Shown here: in pieces, positions 26,974-35,741 of the stretch
How the letters are laid out: each line of letters opens with the position of its first letter
Numbering within the stretch: the stretch's first letter is position 1
Source: Methanosarcina siciliae T4/M
Lineage (GTDB): Archaea > Halobacteriota > Methanosarcinia > Methanosarcinales > Methanosarcinaceae
Length of the DNA stretch: 64,000 nt
Reading direction: 5' to 3'
Assembly (NCBI RefSeq): GCF_000970085.1
Contig: NZ_CP009506.1
Location: forward strand, 1,550,001-1,614,000
The notes under the pieces: model-generated
What the model was told of the DNA's origin: nothing
Seen by the model: the letters and a program-made list of their open reading frames with translations, nothing else
Databases searched by the model: none
Translations under genes and position numbers: made by a program

Positions 26974-28031
26974 ATACCGGAATGGGACTCATCTGGATAG
27001 CGGGGGCTTCCGGACTGCTTGCTTTTTTAACCTCCCTGCTGTACTTCTTCGGGCAGGCCAGGAAGTTTCGGGTTCTTTCCGAAAAACTGGAACTTCTCGC
27101 AGGGGCTGGACTGGTGATCTCGATATTCCTGCTTGCTTCCCACCTGCTTGGTGTGGATACTCAATACAGTTACGTCTTTCAGCACTCAAGCACCGACCTT
27201 GCCTGGCACTACAGGCTTTCCGCGCTCTGGGCAGGGCAGGAAGGCTCTTTTTTGATCTGGACGGGCTTTATCTTTGTAATGCTTGCAATAACGCGTTTTA
27301 CAGGTACCGGGAAAGTCCTCCGGGAGACCGAGCTTTTTTCACTTATGAGGTCGGTTTCGCTCTTTGTAGCCTCGGTATTCCTGTTGCTCCTGGCGTTGAA
27401 AAATCCGTTTTCCATGTATTATTACACAGGTACGGGAGTGCCTGATGTTACAAACTGGAACCTCTTTGCGGAACCTTTCGTTGTTTCTTATGGGCAGGGT
27501 ATGAACCCTCTGCTTAGGAATCCCTGGATGGCTATCCATCCTCCTCTCCTGTTCCTTGGATACGCAGCTTTCACTCTCCCGTTCTCTGCTGCAATCGGAG
27601 GTCTTGTCCTTAGGGATAGCCGTTGGTCGGAACTTGCAACAGGCTGGATGCGTGTCTCCTGGCTCTTTCTCACCCTCGGGATAGGCTTCGGGGCCTTCTG
27701 GGCGTATGAGGTGCTTGGCTGGGGAGCCTGGTACTGGACCTGGGACCCGGTAGAGACTTCTTCCCTGATCCCCTGGCTTACGGCAACGGCTTATCTGCAC
27801 GCAAAGCTCAGGGTCCGACAGGGGGAGTATGGTTTCCTGCTCCCTATGCTAGCACTTGTATCCTTTATTCTGGTTATCTTCTCGACCTTTGTCACAAGAA
27901 GCGGGCTTTGGGTATCCGTGCATTCCTGGCAGGACTTCACAATGGAAGGGACAATAATTGCTCTCTTTCTGGTGGTCCTTATAGGTTCGAGTGCGGTTCT
28001 TCTTGCCAGAAAGTATTTTAGCGAGGACTAA
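26970..28031 (+). CDS. ccmF1: CcmF N-terminal half with WWD haem-handling domain
   Basis: 353 residues with about eight to nine membrane helices. The WWD signature GWGAWYWTWDPVETSS (about residues 248-263) is the haem-presenting motif of the CcmF/CcmC/NrfE family, and AIHPPLLFLGYAAF holds the conserved P-loop histidine. It should act in the cell membrane with ccmF2 to attach haem to apocytochromes, as methanosarcinal electron transport needs. Its ATG overlaps the TGA of a mini-ORF and lies 24 bp after ccmF2, so co-translation is likely. No other ccm genes are in the window. Confidence 0.88.
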   Translation: MNTGMGLIWIAGASGLLAFLTSLLYFFGQARKFRVLSEKLELLAGAGLVISIFLLASHLLGVDTQYSYVFQHSSTDLAWHYRLSALWAGQEGSFLIWTGFIFVMLAITRFTGTGKVLRETELFSLMRSVSLFVASVFLLLLALKNPFSMYYYTGTGVPDVTNWNLFAEPFVVSYGQGMNPLLRNPWMAIHPPLLFLGYAAFTLPFSAAIGGLVLRDSRWSELATGWMRVSWLFLTLGIGFGAFWAYEVLGWGAWYWTWDPVETSSLIPWLTATAYLHAKLRVRQGEYGFLLPMLALVSFILVIFSTFVTRSGLWVSVHSWQDFTMEGTIIALFLVVLIGSSAVLLARKYFSED

Positions 28032-28916
28032 GTTTAACAAAAATCATATTTCCGGGAAAAAAACGCTACATGAAGCGCTACATGGAATCTCAGGGGCTGC
28101 ATGAAATTTTAGCCTTTTTTGGGTTTTACTTTTCCCGGAATTTTTACTTCTTTTTAGTTTTTTTCCGGATTTCCTATCTTTTTCTATTTTTGCCCTGCTT
28201 GAATACTTTCAGGAAAAGTCTCACATAAGTTGGGAAGATTGCCACAGATTTCTCCGTTTTTTCAGGACAATTTTTTGATCTGCGTCAGAATCAGGATATA
28301 AACATTTCTAAATTATCCTTGACGTTTTATTGGCAGGATGTCTTTCTATAATTTTTTTGATCTGTACAATTATAATATTTTTGTTGTGATTTCTTCAGGT
28401 TTTTATCCGAATAATTGGATTATTATGCCTCCTACATTTGATTATTTTTTTACAACTGCTAATGTCAGGTGTGGTTGAAAGTTTTTCAATTCCCTTTTAA
28501 TATATACAACTTTAAATAGTATGAGTACATTATTAATTGTTGGAGATGAATAACCTTCTAATTATATACGTATACAGGTTTAATTGATGAACCTATGCGT
28601 CTCTTCCCATCAATTTAACAAAACGATTCTCTGGTAATTGGTTATGAAAATGTGTTACGTTTATTTTTGATAACCGGTTGCAGGGTTTAAAACGTAAACA
28701 ATTCGCTAGATTGTGAAAAAACGCTTTTTATTTAATTTAATGTTTTAAAACGGGATAGGGCACCATATAAATATATATACGGTGTTAAATTTTGGAAGTT
28801 GTTGTCGGCTTTACGCGGTGTTTATGAAAGCTACCCTTCAAGGTCTGGGCATAATTACTGTGATATTCTTTAGCTGGCAGATTAATTTATAAAAATTGGA
28901 AAATGAAGGGGTTATC
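28032..28916. other. Long leader region before the HTH regulator
   Basis: About 880 bases without a gene. T-rich tracts follow ccmF1 (28110-28200) and may end its transcript. AT-rich DNA with several TATA-like stretches follows, then the palindrome over a TATA box at 28761, leaving a ~100 nt leader before the regulator. Confidence 0.45.
28761..28784 (+). promoter_or_regulatory. 24-bp near-palindrome over a TATA box
   Basis: CACCATATA, centre AATATA, TATACGGTG: two 9-bp arms match in inverted orientation at 8 of 9 positions, with the archaeal TATA element in the centre. A dimeric repressor bound here would block TBP. It lies about 130 bp before the ATG of the HTH regulator, so autoregulation is an attractive inference. 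Confidence 0.55.
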
Positions 28917-29315
28917 ATGAAAGACTATGAAGTAAAAGTGCTGGACGAAAACGACCACATTTTTATTGAAACGTTAAGGAACCTCGGGATGTCAAGAAAT
29001 GTTGCTACAACTATGGCATATCTTATGAATGTCGACGAAGCTTCATCCCGTGAAATTGAAATTAGTACTGGACTGAGGCAACCCGAAGTAAGTCTTGCAA
29101 TGAGGCTGATGCGGAACCAGTCCTGGGTTAATGTACGTTCGGAAAAGAAACCCGGTAAAGGGCGCCCGATAAAAATCTATTCCCTTGCAGCTCCTGTTGA
29201 TGAGATTATAAGCTACTATGAGGATAAAATCTATAAGGAATCTCAGGCAACGATCTCAGCAATTAAAAAACTGAAGGTTATGAGCAAAAAGGTGCCTTTA
29301 ACACCCACAAAATAA
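28917..29315 (+). CDS. Winged-helix transcriptional regulator (TrmB-like)
   Basis: 132 residues. A winged HTH occupies about residues 20-95: NVATTMAYLM, then ASSREIEISTGLRQPEVSLAMRLM as the helix-turn-helix (written here as ASSREIEISTGL and RQPEVSLAMRLM), then a basic wing KKPGKGRPIKIYSL. A C-terminal helix (about 98-125) could be the dimer interface. No ligand domain is attached. ATG 28917 follows AAGGGG at good spacing; a TTG at 28896 has none. The palindrome at 28761 may be its own operator. Targets unknown. Confidence 0.8.
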   Translation: MKDYEVKVLDENDHIFIETLRNLGMSRNVATTMAYLMNVDEASSREIEISTGLRQPEVSLAMRLMRNQSWVNVRSEKKPGKGRPIKIYSLAAPVDEIISYYEDKIYKESQATISAIKKLKVMSKKVPLTPTK

Positions 29316-29677
29316 AGGCTCTCCAAAAGGGTTAGATCCATAATGGCTGACAATCCTTCCCGGAACTCACCATTATGGAAATCAAATCCTTCTTGATTAA
29401 TTTCTCTTATTTTGCCTCTTGCAGGTTCTTTTCCTCTTTTTGTTCTTCTGTTTCTCCCTTCATTTTCGGTTTTTTTCCGCTTTTTACTTCTTGCTCTTTC
29501 TCTTTACAAACCTTCCAGTCATTTGAATTCACGATGAATATGAAATTCTTAAAGAATATCTAGTTGAGAATAAGCGTTATTGAAGGGTGCCAGAATAGAA
29601 AAGTAACCTTATGAATCTTTCAAAAATGGGGGAAAATCAGTTGCAATAAAGAAGGAACCCTGCCCTTTGAGGGCAGG
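29316..29677. other. Intergenic between convergent genes
   Basis: About 360 bases between the HTH regulator and the ubiquitin-like gene, which converge. T-rich stretch near 29395-29480. AGGAACCCTGCCCTTTGAGGGCAGG near 29653 (arms CTGCCC...GGGCAG around 29661-29677) is a hairpin just after the ubiquitin-like stop and may be its terminator. Confidence 0.45.
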
Positions 29678-29890
29678 TCAGCCACCTGTAACAACTTTAA
29701 GGATTGTAAGCCTATCGGAATTTACAGCCCCGTCAAGGGGAACCGCATTCCCTTCGTTTAATACAAGTACTGTTTCCTGATTTATATTCAGCTTATCAAG
29801 CAGGTCTTCGTAGGTAGCGCTTTCTGCCACTTCTACGATCTGCTCGGAAATTTCTCCAGCTTGAATTGTTACGTGTAACCTTTTACTCAA
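29678..29890 (-). CDS. Ubiquitin-like small modifier/sulfur carrier (MoaD/ThiS/SAMP type)
   Basis: 70 residues with a beta-grasp pattern and a C-terminal Gly-Gly (LTILKVVTGG). Proteins of this type are adenylated by an E1-like enzyme, then carry sulfur for tRNA or cofactor thiolation or are joined to lysines as SAMPs. The start is a TTG whose last two bases form the TGA stop of the upstream 42-residue ORF (TTGA), so translation is probably coupled. No E1-like gene lies in the window. Whether it is a sulfur carrier or a protein modifier cannot be decided. Confidence 0.85.
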   Translation of the reverse strand: MSKRLHVTIQAGEISEQIVEVAESATYEDLLDKLNINQETVLVLNEGNAVPLDGAVNSDRLTILKVVTGG

Positions 29891-30015
29891 TCTAGTGTTC
29901 CACCGCCGCTTACCTGAATTTCGTCTACAATTTCCTTGATTAACTTCTGCTCCAGTTCATATTCTTTTCTGATGCCTTTACGTTCTGCATTTCTTTTCTG
30001 GAACTTTCCGGTCAT
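29887..30015 (-). CDS. 42-residue basic/acidic protein coupled to the ubiquitin-like gene
   Basis: ATG at 30015 follows GGAG with an 8-base spacer. The product starts MTGKFQKRNAERKGIRKEYE, continues as a charged helix (LEQKLIKEIVDEIQ) and ends SGGGTLD. Its TGA overlaps the TTG of the ubiquitin-like gene. The ribosome site, coupling and codon pattern support a real gene missed by size cut-offs. It could be a substrate, adaptor or regulator of the modifier. I do not recognise a family. Confidence 0.6.
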   Translation of the reverse strand: MTGKFQKRNAERKGIRKEYELEQKLIKEIVDEIQVSGGGTLD

Positions 30016-30515
30016 GTTCAAATCTCCTTACGATTTTTCAGGTTTGCAACATAGTGGGTATAATCTCTCCAAGCAGACTCTGTTGTTTTTCAGGAATCTG
30101 TCATATTTTAGAGATTTATATCCAATATCATAATGATTTTCTGTTTTAATTAACCTTTTGGTTAACGATACTTTGGTTAACATTTCTTCATTTTCAGTTG
30201 TTAGAAGTACAACGTATCTTTATTCCTAACAAAATGTATATGTTAACATTGTAGCTGATCTCGTTTGAATTATTGACATAATATGTTCAGAATTTCTATT
30301 TTAAAATAAAATTTGAGAATATCTGATCGGGAATCAGCTATCTTATGAAAAATGCACATTTTAATGCCTACGGTTCAATATTATATCTGTTGTTCGATAT
30401 CTGCTGTTCGGCAATAATTTAATTTTTGAGGAGGTGGGCCTGATAATGGACGGGTAGATAAGCGAAAAGTTAAATAATAAGGAAAATGGGCTGAAAAATC
30501 AATCAAAAAAGTTAT
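30016..30515. other. Intergenic, promoter region of the 42-aa/modifier operon
   Basis: About 500 bases, AT-rich, no gene. Repeated GGTTAAC motifs occur near 30160-30182 (ACCTTTTGGTTAACGATAC, then TTTGGTTAACATTTC). They may be regulator sites or chance. Confidence 0.35.
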
Positions 30516-30586
30516 ACACCAGCCGGGATTCGAACCCGGGTTCGAGCGTTGGCAACGCCCGGTGATGACCGCTACACTACTGATGT
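30516..30586 (-). tRNA. tRNA-Gly (GCC), copy 2 of the duplicated cluster
   Basis: Acceptor ACATCAG/CTGGTGT (one G-T pair), anticodon stem GGGCG/CGCTC with loop TTGCCAA, anticodon GCC, T arm CGGGTTCGAATCCCG. 71 nt, no encoded CCA. Identical to the copy at 30962. Last gene of the tRNA transcript. Confidence 0.93.
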
Positions 30587-30613
30587 TCTCTATTTTTCTT
30601 TTCGTTTTTATGG

Positions 30614-30686
30614 TGCCCAGACCCGGATTCGAACCGGGGACAACTGCCTCTTCAGGGCAGCGCTCTCCCACTGAGCTACCTGGGCA
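30614..30686 (-). tRNA. tRNA-Phe (GAA), copy 2
   Basis: Acceptor TGCCCAG/CTGGGCA, anticodon stem CTGCC/GGCAG with loop CTGAAGA, anticodon GAA, T arm with GGTTCGAATCC. 73 nt, no CCA. Identical to the copy at 31061. Confidence 0.95.
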
Positions 30687-30823
30687 GGCAGATAATCTAC
30701 TGCTGAATCGCTCTTTCGGAATTGATCTTTAAAAGAGATACGGTGATTTTTAGTTTCTTTCCTTCCTGAAACAACTCAGGAAAGATTTTAACCGTTTTTG
30801 GGTATACTTAGGTATTTTTCAGT

Positions 30824-30896
30824 GGGCCCGCTGAGATTCGAACTCAGGACCTCCGCCATGTCAAGGCGACGTCATAACCGTCTAGACCACGAGCCC
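30824..30896 (-). tRNA. tRNA-Val (GAC), copy 2
   Basis: Acceptor GGGCTCG/CGGGCCC, anticodon loop TTGACAT giving GAC, T arm CTGAGTTCGAATCTCAG. 73 nt. Identical to the copy at 31272. Confidence 0.93.
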
Positions 30897-30961
30897 TCCA
30901 AGATGCATGTCTTCACTCCTTATTACAAAATGTGTTTGGAATAAGGTCTTAAAAAAGTTAT

Positions 30962-31032
30962 ACACCAGCCGGGATTCGAACCCGGGTTCGAGCGTTGGCA
31001 ACGCCCGGTGATGACCGCTACACTACTGATGT
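30962..31032 (-). tRNA. tRNA-Gly (GCC), copy 1
   Basis: Same sequence as 30516-30586: anticodon GCC in loop TTGCCAA, acceptor ACATCAG/CTGGTGT. Third tRNA in transcription order. Confidence 0.93.
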
Positions 31033-31060
31033 TCTCTATTTTTCTTTTTCGTTTTTATGG

Positions 31061-31133
31061 TGCCCAGACCCGGATTCGAACCGGGGACAACTGCCTCTTC
31101 AGGGCAGCGCTCTCCCACTGAGCTACCTGGGCA
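31061..31133 (-). tRNA. tRNA-Phe (GAA), copy 1
   Basis: Same sequence as 30614-30686, anticodon GAA. Second tRNA in transcription order. Confidence 0.95.
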
Positions 31134-31271
31134 GGCAGATAATCTACTGCTGAATCGCTCTTTCGGAATTGATCTTTAAAAGAGATATCAGTGATTTTTA
31201 GTTTTTTTCCTTCCTGAAATAACTCAGGAAAGATTTTAACCGTTTTTGGGTATACTTAGGTATTTTTCAGT

Positions 31272-31344
31272 GGGCCCGCTGAGATTCGAACTCAGGACCT
31301 CCGCCATGTCAAGGCGACGTCATAACCGTCTAGACCACGAGCCC
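31272..31344 (-). tRNA. tRNA-Val (GAC), copy 1
   Basis: Same sequence as 30824-30896, anticodon GAC. First gene of the six-tRNA transcript; the TATA-like TTATATAA sits about 65 bp upstream at 31408-31415. Confidence 0.93.
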
Positions 31345-31678
31345 TTTACCATGTGTATCGCTTCTGTTTCTTGCACCGAAGTGCAACACCATAGTACGCA
31401 TCATCATTTATATAAGTTTTGGGTGGTTCGCGTTTTTTCTATTCGAATCAACCCCAGGAAAGCAAAAATTTTACAGGTTTTGCAAAGAATCTTTAGTTCT
31501 AGCTCCGTTTTCCGGGTTATCAACTTATAGTTCCTGCTCTACCTCATGAATGTCTCAAAATATTCTCTGCCTATTCCCTGTCCTCTCCCAATTGATTGCT
31601 TCCGGAAGACCTGTCCTATAAAATAGAATGAACACGCCTCTAAAATAGAATGAATGTAATAATTCCGCTGAGGGTAAT

Positions 31679-32995
31679 ATGAACGGAGCATCGGATAACA
31701 CAGAAAAACCCCGGACAATCCAGGAAATCCAGGCAAAAATCGACGCTGGAGAAGCTGTTGTCCTTACGGCTGAGGAAATCGGCTCAAAGGTCAGGGCAGG
31801 GGAAAAAATCAGGTTTGAAGACATTGATGTCGTAACTACCGCAACTCGCGGGATCATGAGCGGAACGTATGCGGTCTTTTCCTTCAAAGTTTCCGAACCC
31901 GATTCTTTTGTAAAAGCTTCTAAAGTCCTGCTGAACGGAGTGCCGGCAGTAGTCGGGCCCTGCCCGAACGAAAGGCTTGGGGTCCTGGACCTTATCGTAC
32001 TCGGGACAGCTCACAGTGAAACAGATCCTCGCTACGGAGGCGGGCACCTTTTCAGGGATCTGGTCGAAGGAAAGAGCATTACTGTGGACGTAACCACAAG
32101 TGGAGGAGACTTTTTTTCAGTCGAGACCCGTCTTTTCGAGATGCCTTTTGCGCGGCTTTATGCGACAAGACATGCCTTCAAAAACTACCGGGCATTCGTA
32201 AACCCGGGAAAAGAGGCTATTAAAACAATTTTCCATGCTCTGCCCTTTGAAGGCGAGTTCAGGGAACTGACCTTCTGCGGCTGCGGTGAGTTAAACCCGA
32301 TTCAAAATGACCCAAAACTTGAGACAATAGGAATCGGGACAAGAGTCCTGATTAACGGGGCCGAAGGGTTCGTTACGGGTCAGGGTACCCGCAGTGCTCC
32401 GGATAATCCCAACCTTACGGGTTTTGCAGATCTTCATGACATGACTCCAGAGTATATGGGAGGCTTTGCAACCTCAGCAGGTCCCGAAATTATCAACACC
32501 TGGGCGGTCCCCATCCCTGTCCTTTCCCGGGAAATGCTGAAACATATCCTTCAGCTGGACAGCCAGATTCCGCTCAAACTGGTAGACCTTGCAGGCAGGC
32601 TCCCTCTTTGCGAGATCACCTACGGGGACGTCTGGGATAACGCCGACCTGAGTGTAATATACGAGCCAGAAAAATGCATTGACTGCAAGGTCTGCTGCGT
32701 GGCCGAAGCATGCCCTATGGGGGCAGTCAGCAAAGGAGAAAATGGAGCAGTGCACAACCCGGAACTTTGTTTTAACTGCGGACTCTGTATCTCAAGGTGC
32801 AAAGGAGAAGCCTTCAGCGCAAAGCTCGGGACTGTCAGCTGTGCAGTCGGAGGCTGCTTCAGAGATATCAAAGTAACCCTGCGCCAGTCAGACCGGGCAA
32901 GAGCGGTAAAAGCCGCAGAAGAGCTTAAGGCTCAGGTCCTTTCAGGAAAATTCAGGCTCAAGGAACCGGTGGAGAAAATAAGCTGGAGAGAATAA
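31679..32995 (+). CDS. Methanogenesis marker 16 protein (DUF39 plus two 4Fe-4S sites)
   Basis: 438 residues. A large DUF39 domain (about 15-320, with VVGPCPNERLG, CGCGELNPIQND, TGQGTRSAPDNP and FATSAGPEIINT) is followed by a ferredoxin-like part holding CIDCKVCCVAEACP and CFNCGLCISRCKG (about 335-400). I read this as methanogenesis marker 16. DUF39 relatives take part in sulfur transfer to aspartate semialdehyde for homocysteine in methanogens (established for M. acetivorans, from memory), and the added iron-sulfur sites suggest electron supply. GAGGG precedes the ATG. The coenzyme M genes, also sulfur metabolism, converge on it. Confidence 0.85.
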   Translation: MNGASDNTEKPRTIQEIQAKIDAGEAVVLTAEEIGSKVRAGEKIRFEDIDVVTTATRGIMSGTYAVFSFKVSEPDSFVKASKVLLNGVPAVVGPCPNERLGVLDLIVLGTAHSETDPRYGGGHLFRDLVEGKSITVDVTTSGGDFFSVETRLFEMPFARLYATRHAFKNYRAFVNPGKEAIKTIFHALPFEGEFRELTFCGCGELNPIQNDPKLETIGIGTRVLINGAEGFVTGQGTRSAPDNPNLTGFADLHDMTPEYMGGFATSAGPEIINTWAVPIPVLSREMLKHILQLDSQIPLKLVDLAGRLPLCEITYGDVWDNADLSVIYEPEKCIDCKVCCVAEACPMGAVSKGENGAVHNPELCFNCGLCISRCKGEAFSAKLGTVSCAVGGCFRDIKVTLRQSDRARAVKAAEELKAQVLSGKFRLKEPVEKISWRE

Positions 32996-33053
32996 ACCCG
33001 AAACCTTTGGAGAATTCGGAACCCCTGATAAATCCAGAAACTCTGGATGAATC

Positions 33054-33098
33054 AAAAAATCTGGTGCCAAAAAATCTGGTGCCAAAAAATCTGGTGCC
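33054..33098 (+). repeat. Three perfect tandem 15-bp units
   Basis: AAAAAATCTGGTGCC occurs three times in a row in the gap between marker 16 and comDE, which converge. Any ORF through it is a repeat artefact. Likely slippage product. Confidence 0.8.
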
Positions 33099-33219
33099 TT
33101 TGAATTTATGGGAACTAAAGGCGGATGAAACAGGTGCTTTAAGATTTGTTGCACCTTTTTTGGCTCGCCTCATTGTCCTTCATATTTTTGTCTTACAATA
33201 CGTTGAAGTTTCAGGGGTT

Positions 33220-34398
33220 TTAACTTTTGTTTTGATCTTTTTTCAGTGATTCCATGAAGCGTTTTGTTACATCTTCGGGACTCAGAGGGATATTTGGGGC
33301 TTTTGTGTTTCCCGGCTTAAGGATCACATGAATAAACGATGTCTGCCTGGCGTTCAGGGAATCTTTGTACAGGTATACGAGCTCCTCTTCCGCGTTGACC
33401 TTATGCGTGTTCTGTATCCCGCAGGCGTTTGCCAGGATTTCCAGGTCAATGTAGCGAAGCGCACAGGTTTCCTGGGAACCTGTAGAGCCGTAGGCCCCGT
33501 TGTCAAGGGCGAGGATGGTAAGGTTTTCCGGTGCTTCCCTGCCGACTTCCAGGAGAGCGTTTGGGTTCATTAGGAGGCTTCCGTCTCCATCAAATACCAC
33601 AACCTGTCGGTCCGTGCGCAGGGCAATCCCAAGTCCTATGGAGGTGGTCAGTCCCATTGATCCGAACATGTAAAAGTTAAGGTCCCTATCCCTCGCAGCG
33701 TAGAGTTCCTTACAGGGTACTCCCAGGTTTGTTACGGTGAGTTCCCCGTCCAGTTCGGTAGCCACGGCAGAGATGGCATCGTTTCGGATCATGCGGGGCT
33801 CCAGGACCTTTTGGGTCAGGCGGAATTTGCAGACCTTTTCTTTCTCTGGTGTTTTCGGAGCTTTCTGGGTATCCCAGGCACAGCAGCTGGATCCTTCCCA
33901 GGTCCTGGGCGAGACCAGGGCAACGTGAGGGCGGAGGTTTTCGTATGCGTCCCTTATGACCTCCTCAAGGAGCCCAATTTTTTCAGGACCGTCTATGGTT
34001 GTATATGCGATCCCTGCTCCTTCAAGAATCCCGGGGAGGTGGACTCCCAGGGGGACCTGGGCTTCGATACCTTCTTTGTAAACGCCGCGCCAGCTTGTAA
34101 GGACAGGCAGGGGGATTTTGCAGATTACGTTAAGGGACTCAAGGGCATTGATCATGTTCCCAAGCCCTGTGCTCTGGATGAGCATCATGGGCTTTCCTCC
34201 TGCAAGGTAAGCTCCAGCGCAGATCCCTACCCCGTTTTCTTCCCTGGTCAGTTTGATTTCAGGAAAATTTTCCGAAACCAGGGGGAGCAGGTTCTTGATC
34301 CGGTCGCAGGGAAGCGTTGCAGCAAGGTCAATACCTGTTTTTTTCATGATTTCTATTACTTCTTCTTCCGGGTTTACCACGTACATACCTCTTACCAT
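33220..34398 (-). CDS. comDE: Sulfopyruvate decarboxylase, fused alpha-beta (ComDE)
   Basis: 392 residues. A thiamine-diphosphate enzyme that converts sulfopyruvate to sulfoacetaldehyde on the way to coenzyme M. The N-terminal half (about 1-165) is the pyrimidine-binding ComD part with the catalytic glutamate in TREENGVGICAGAYLAGG. The C-terminal half (about 195-385) is the ComE part with VVFDGDGSLLMNPNALLE as the GDG metal/ThDP motif. The fusion is the form known in Methanosarcina. It is 92 bp downstream of cysteate synthase on the same strand, giving a coenzyme M pair. A second ATG at 34386 is possible as start. Confidence 0.93.
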   Translation of the reverse strand: MVRGMYVVNPEEEVIEIMKKTGIDLAATLPCDRIKNLLPLVSENFPEIKLTREENGVGICAGAYLAGGKPMMLIQSTGLGNMINALESLNVICKIPLPVLTSWRGVYKEGIEAQVPLGVHLPGILEGAGIAYTTIDGPEKIGLLEEVIRDAYENLRPHVALVSPRTWEGSSCCAWDTQKAPKTPEKEKVCKFRLTQKVLEPRMIRNDAISAVATELDGELTVTNLGVPCKELYAARDRDLNFYMFGSMGLTTSIGLGIALRTDRQVVVFDGDGSLLMNPNALLEVGREAPENLTILALDNGAYGSTGSQETCALRYIDLEILANACGIQNTHKVNAEEELVYLYKDSLNARQTSFIHVILKPGNTKAPNIPLSPEDVTKRFMESLKKDQNKS

Positions 34399-34490
34399 GC
34401 ATATATCTTGAGTTTATTTTTCCCTTTGTTGAGTTTATCTTCTGTTTTTTTCTTTACTGATTCAGGATTTCGATAAGAGCCCGCAGGAAC

Positions 34491-35741
34491 TCAGAGCTTC
34501 AGTTCCTCAAGCGGCACATCCGGGTTCGAGACAGTAATTTCAGGTTCAATCTGGAATAGTGTGAAGTCTTCCTTCAGCCGCTTGAAACCTCCGCCTGCAA
34601 TATTCAGGAGAATGGTGTCGTCCTTTCCGACATTTCCGACTTCCACGGCTTTTAAGAGGGAGGCAACAGCAACGGTGGATGGAGGCAGGATGTCTATTCC
34701 TTCAAGGGACTCAAAAAGCGCTTTTGCGTCAAGGGCTTCTTCTTTAGTTACTGCATACATTATTCCGTCCGTATCGACAAGTGCATCATAGAGCCCGCCT
34801 GTCACGGAGTAGGGCGGTGCCCGGTTGGTAAGCACAGTGGCATAGGTCTCTTCGATCTGCTTCTTTGCATCTTTCATGTCAATTTCGGGAATGATCTCTC
34901 TTCTGCCTGCATGCCATGCATTATACATGGGGACGAAGGGAAGGTTCTGGGCAAGCTGGAGCTTTGGAAGCCTGGAACCGAAACTTCCGTCTTCCCTGAG
35001 GCGAAGAGATGCTTCCCAGGCTGAGATTCCTCCCGTCCCGCTTCCGACAGCCTGGAAGTAGTGGTCAGGCATCCTTCCTATGGTTACGGCCGCATCAAGC
35101 ATTACAGTGCCCATTCCTTCTCTTCTGGCAACATTCCTGGCTCCTCCTTCAGGGACCATTCCCGGAAGTTTTGCAATTCTTCCTGCAAGATTGATAGCAT
35201 CGGTGTAATCGTTCCCCGGAGTCATGCTGATAAGGTGAATTGAATCGGTCGGTTCTTCAGGCAGCCAGAGCTTCGGGATGCCTGGGTCGGGGACCACGAT
35301 ATAAACATCGGTTCCCGTAAGCGCCGAAACGTGTGCAAAAGCCCTCCCAGTATTTCCTGCAGAGGCAAGAACAATGGCTTTTCCTTCGGTTTCCTTGAGA
35401 AGCTGCATCGTAGGATGGGCTTCGAGTTCTTTGAAACTGCAGGTCTTGATAAAAGCTCCTTTCTCAGGCCAGTACCCGCTGAACCCTATGTACAGGTTCG
35501 AAAGTCCAAGTTCCCTCGCAAGAGCTTCACTTTTGTACGTGACGGGACCGGCTTCGGTAGTAAGCTCTTCCTGCACCGGGAGCCAGGAGTGAAACCTGCC
35601 TATCCCTGGCTGCTTTCTCAGCTCAAGCTTTTTTTCAAGGTATTCCGCCCGTAACAAGGAGTCGTCATCCTCACAGGTCAGCCTGTATTCCTGGCCGTAT
35701 TCTCTGCCGCATTTCAGACATTTTAATATGAATCTTCCCAT
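34491..35741 (-). CDS. Cysteate synthase (threonine-synthase-like PLP enzyme)
   Basis: 416 residues. It makes L-cysteate from phosphoserine and sulfite, the methanosarcinal entry to coenzyme M. Seen: a Zn-ribbon-like N-terminal part, the PLP lysine region YWPEKGAFIKTCSFKELE, SAGNTGRAFAHVSA for phosphate binding, GSGTGGISAWEA and NIAGGGFK. The sequence is a threonine synthase relative, but its place directly upstream of comDE on the same strand supports cysteate synthase. ATG 35741 (MGRFILKC) is preferred over a TTG at 35750. An ordinary threonine synthase is the alternative and is less likely. Confidence 0.88.
   Translation of the reverse strand: MGRFILKCLKCGREYGQEYRLTCEDDDSLLRAEYLEKKLELRKQPGIGRFHSWLPVQEELTTEAGPVTYKSEALARELGLSNLYIGFSGYWPEKGAFIKTCSFKELEAHPTMQLLKETEGKAIVLASAGNTGRAFAHVSALTGTDVYIVVPDPGIPKLWLPEEPTDSIHLISMTPGNDYTDAINLAGRIAKLPGMVPEGGARNVARREGMGTVMLDAAVTIGRMPDHYFQAVGSGTGGISAWEASLRLREDGSFGSRLPKLQLAQNLPFVPMYNAWHAGRREIIPEIDMKDAKKQIEETYATVLTNRAPPYSVTGGLYDALVDTDGIMYAVTKEEALDAKALFESLEGIDILPPSTVAVASLLKAVEVGNVGKDDTILLNIAGGGFKRLKEDFTLFQIEPEITVSNPDVPLEELKL

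Larger units (their letters stand above)
30505..31347 (-). repeat. Tandem duplication of a Val-Phe-Gly tRNA cluster
   Basis: About 395 bp (30505-30899) recurs at 30951-31347, including spacers, with only a few differences (for example one added T in the T run before tRNA-Phe). The offset grows from 446 to 448 across the unit through single-base indels. A TATA-like TTATATAA at 31408-31415, read on the minus strand, could drive all six tRNAs. Confidence 0.92.

Noticed and set aside
30381..30671. 96-codon ORF
   Set aside because: Runs through tRNA-Gly and tRNA-Phe.
33007..33249. 80-codon ORF after marker 16
   Set aside because: Created by three 15-bp tandem units; no ribosome site and it runs into comDE antisense.
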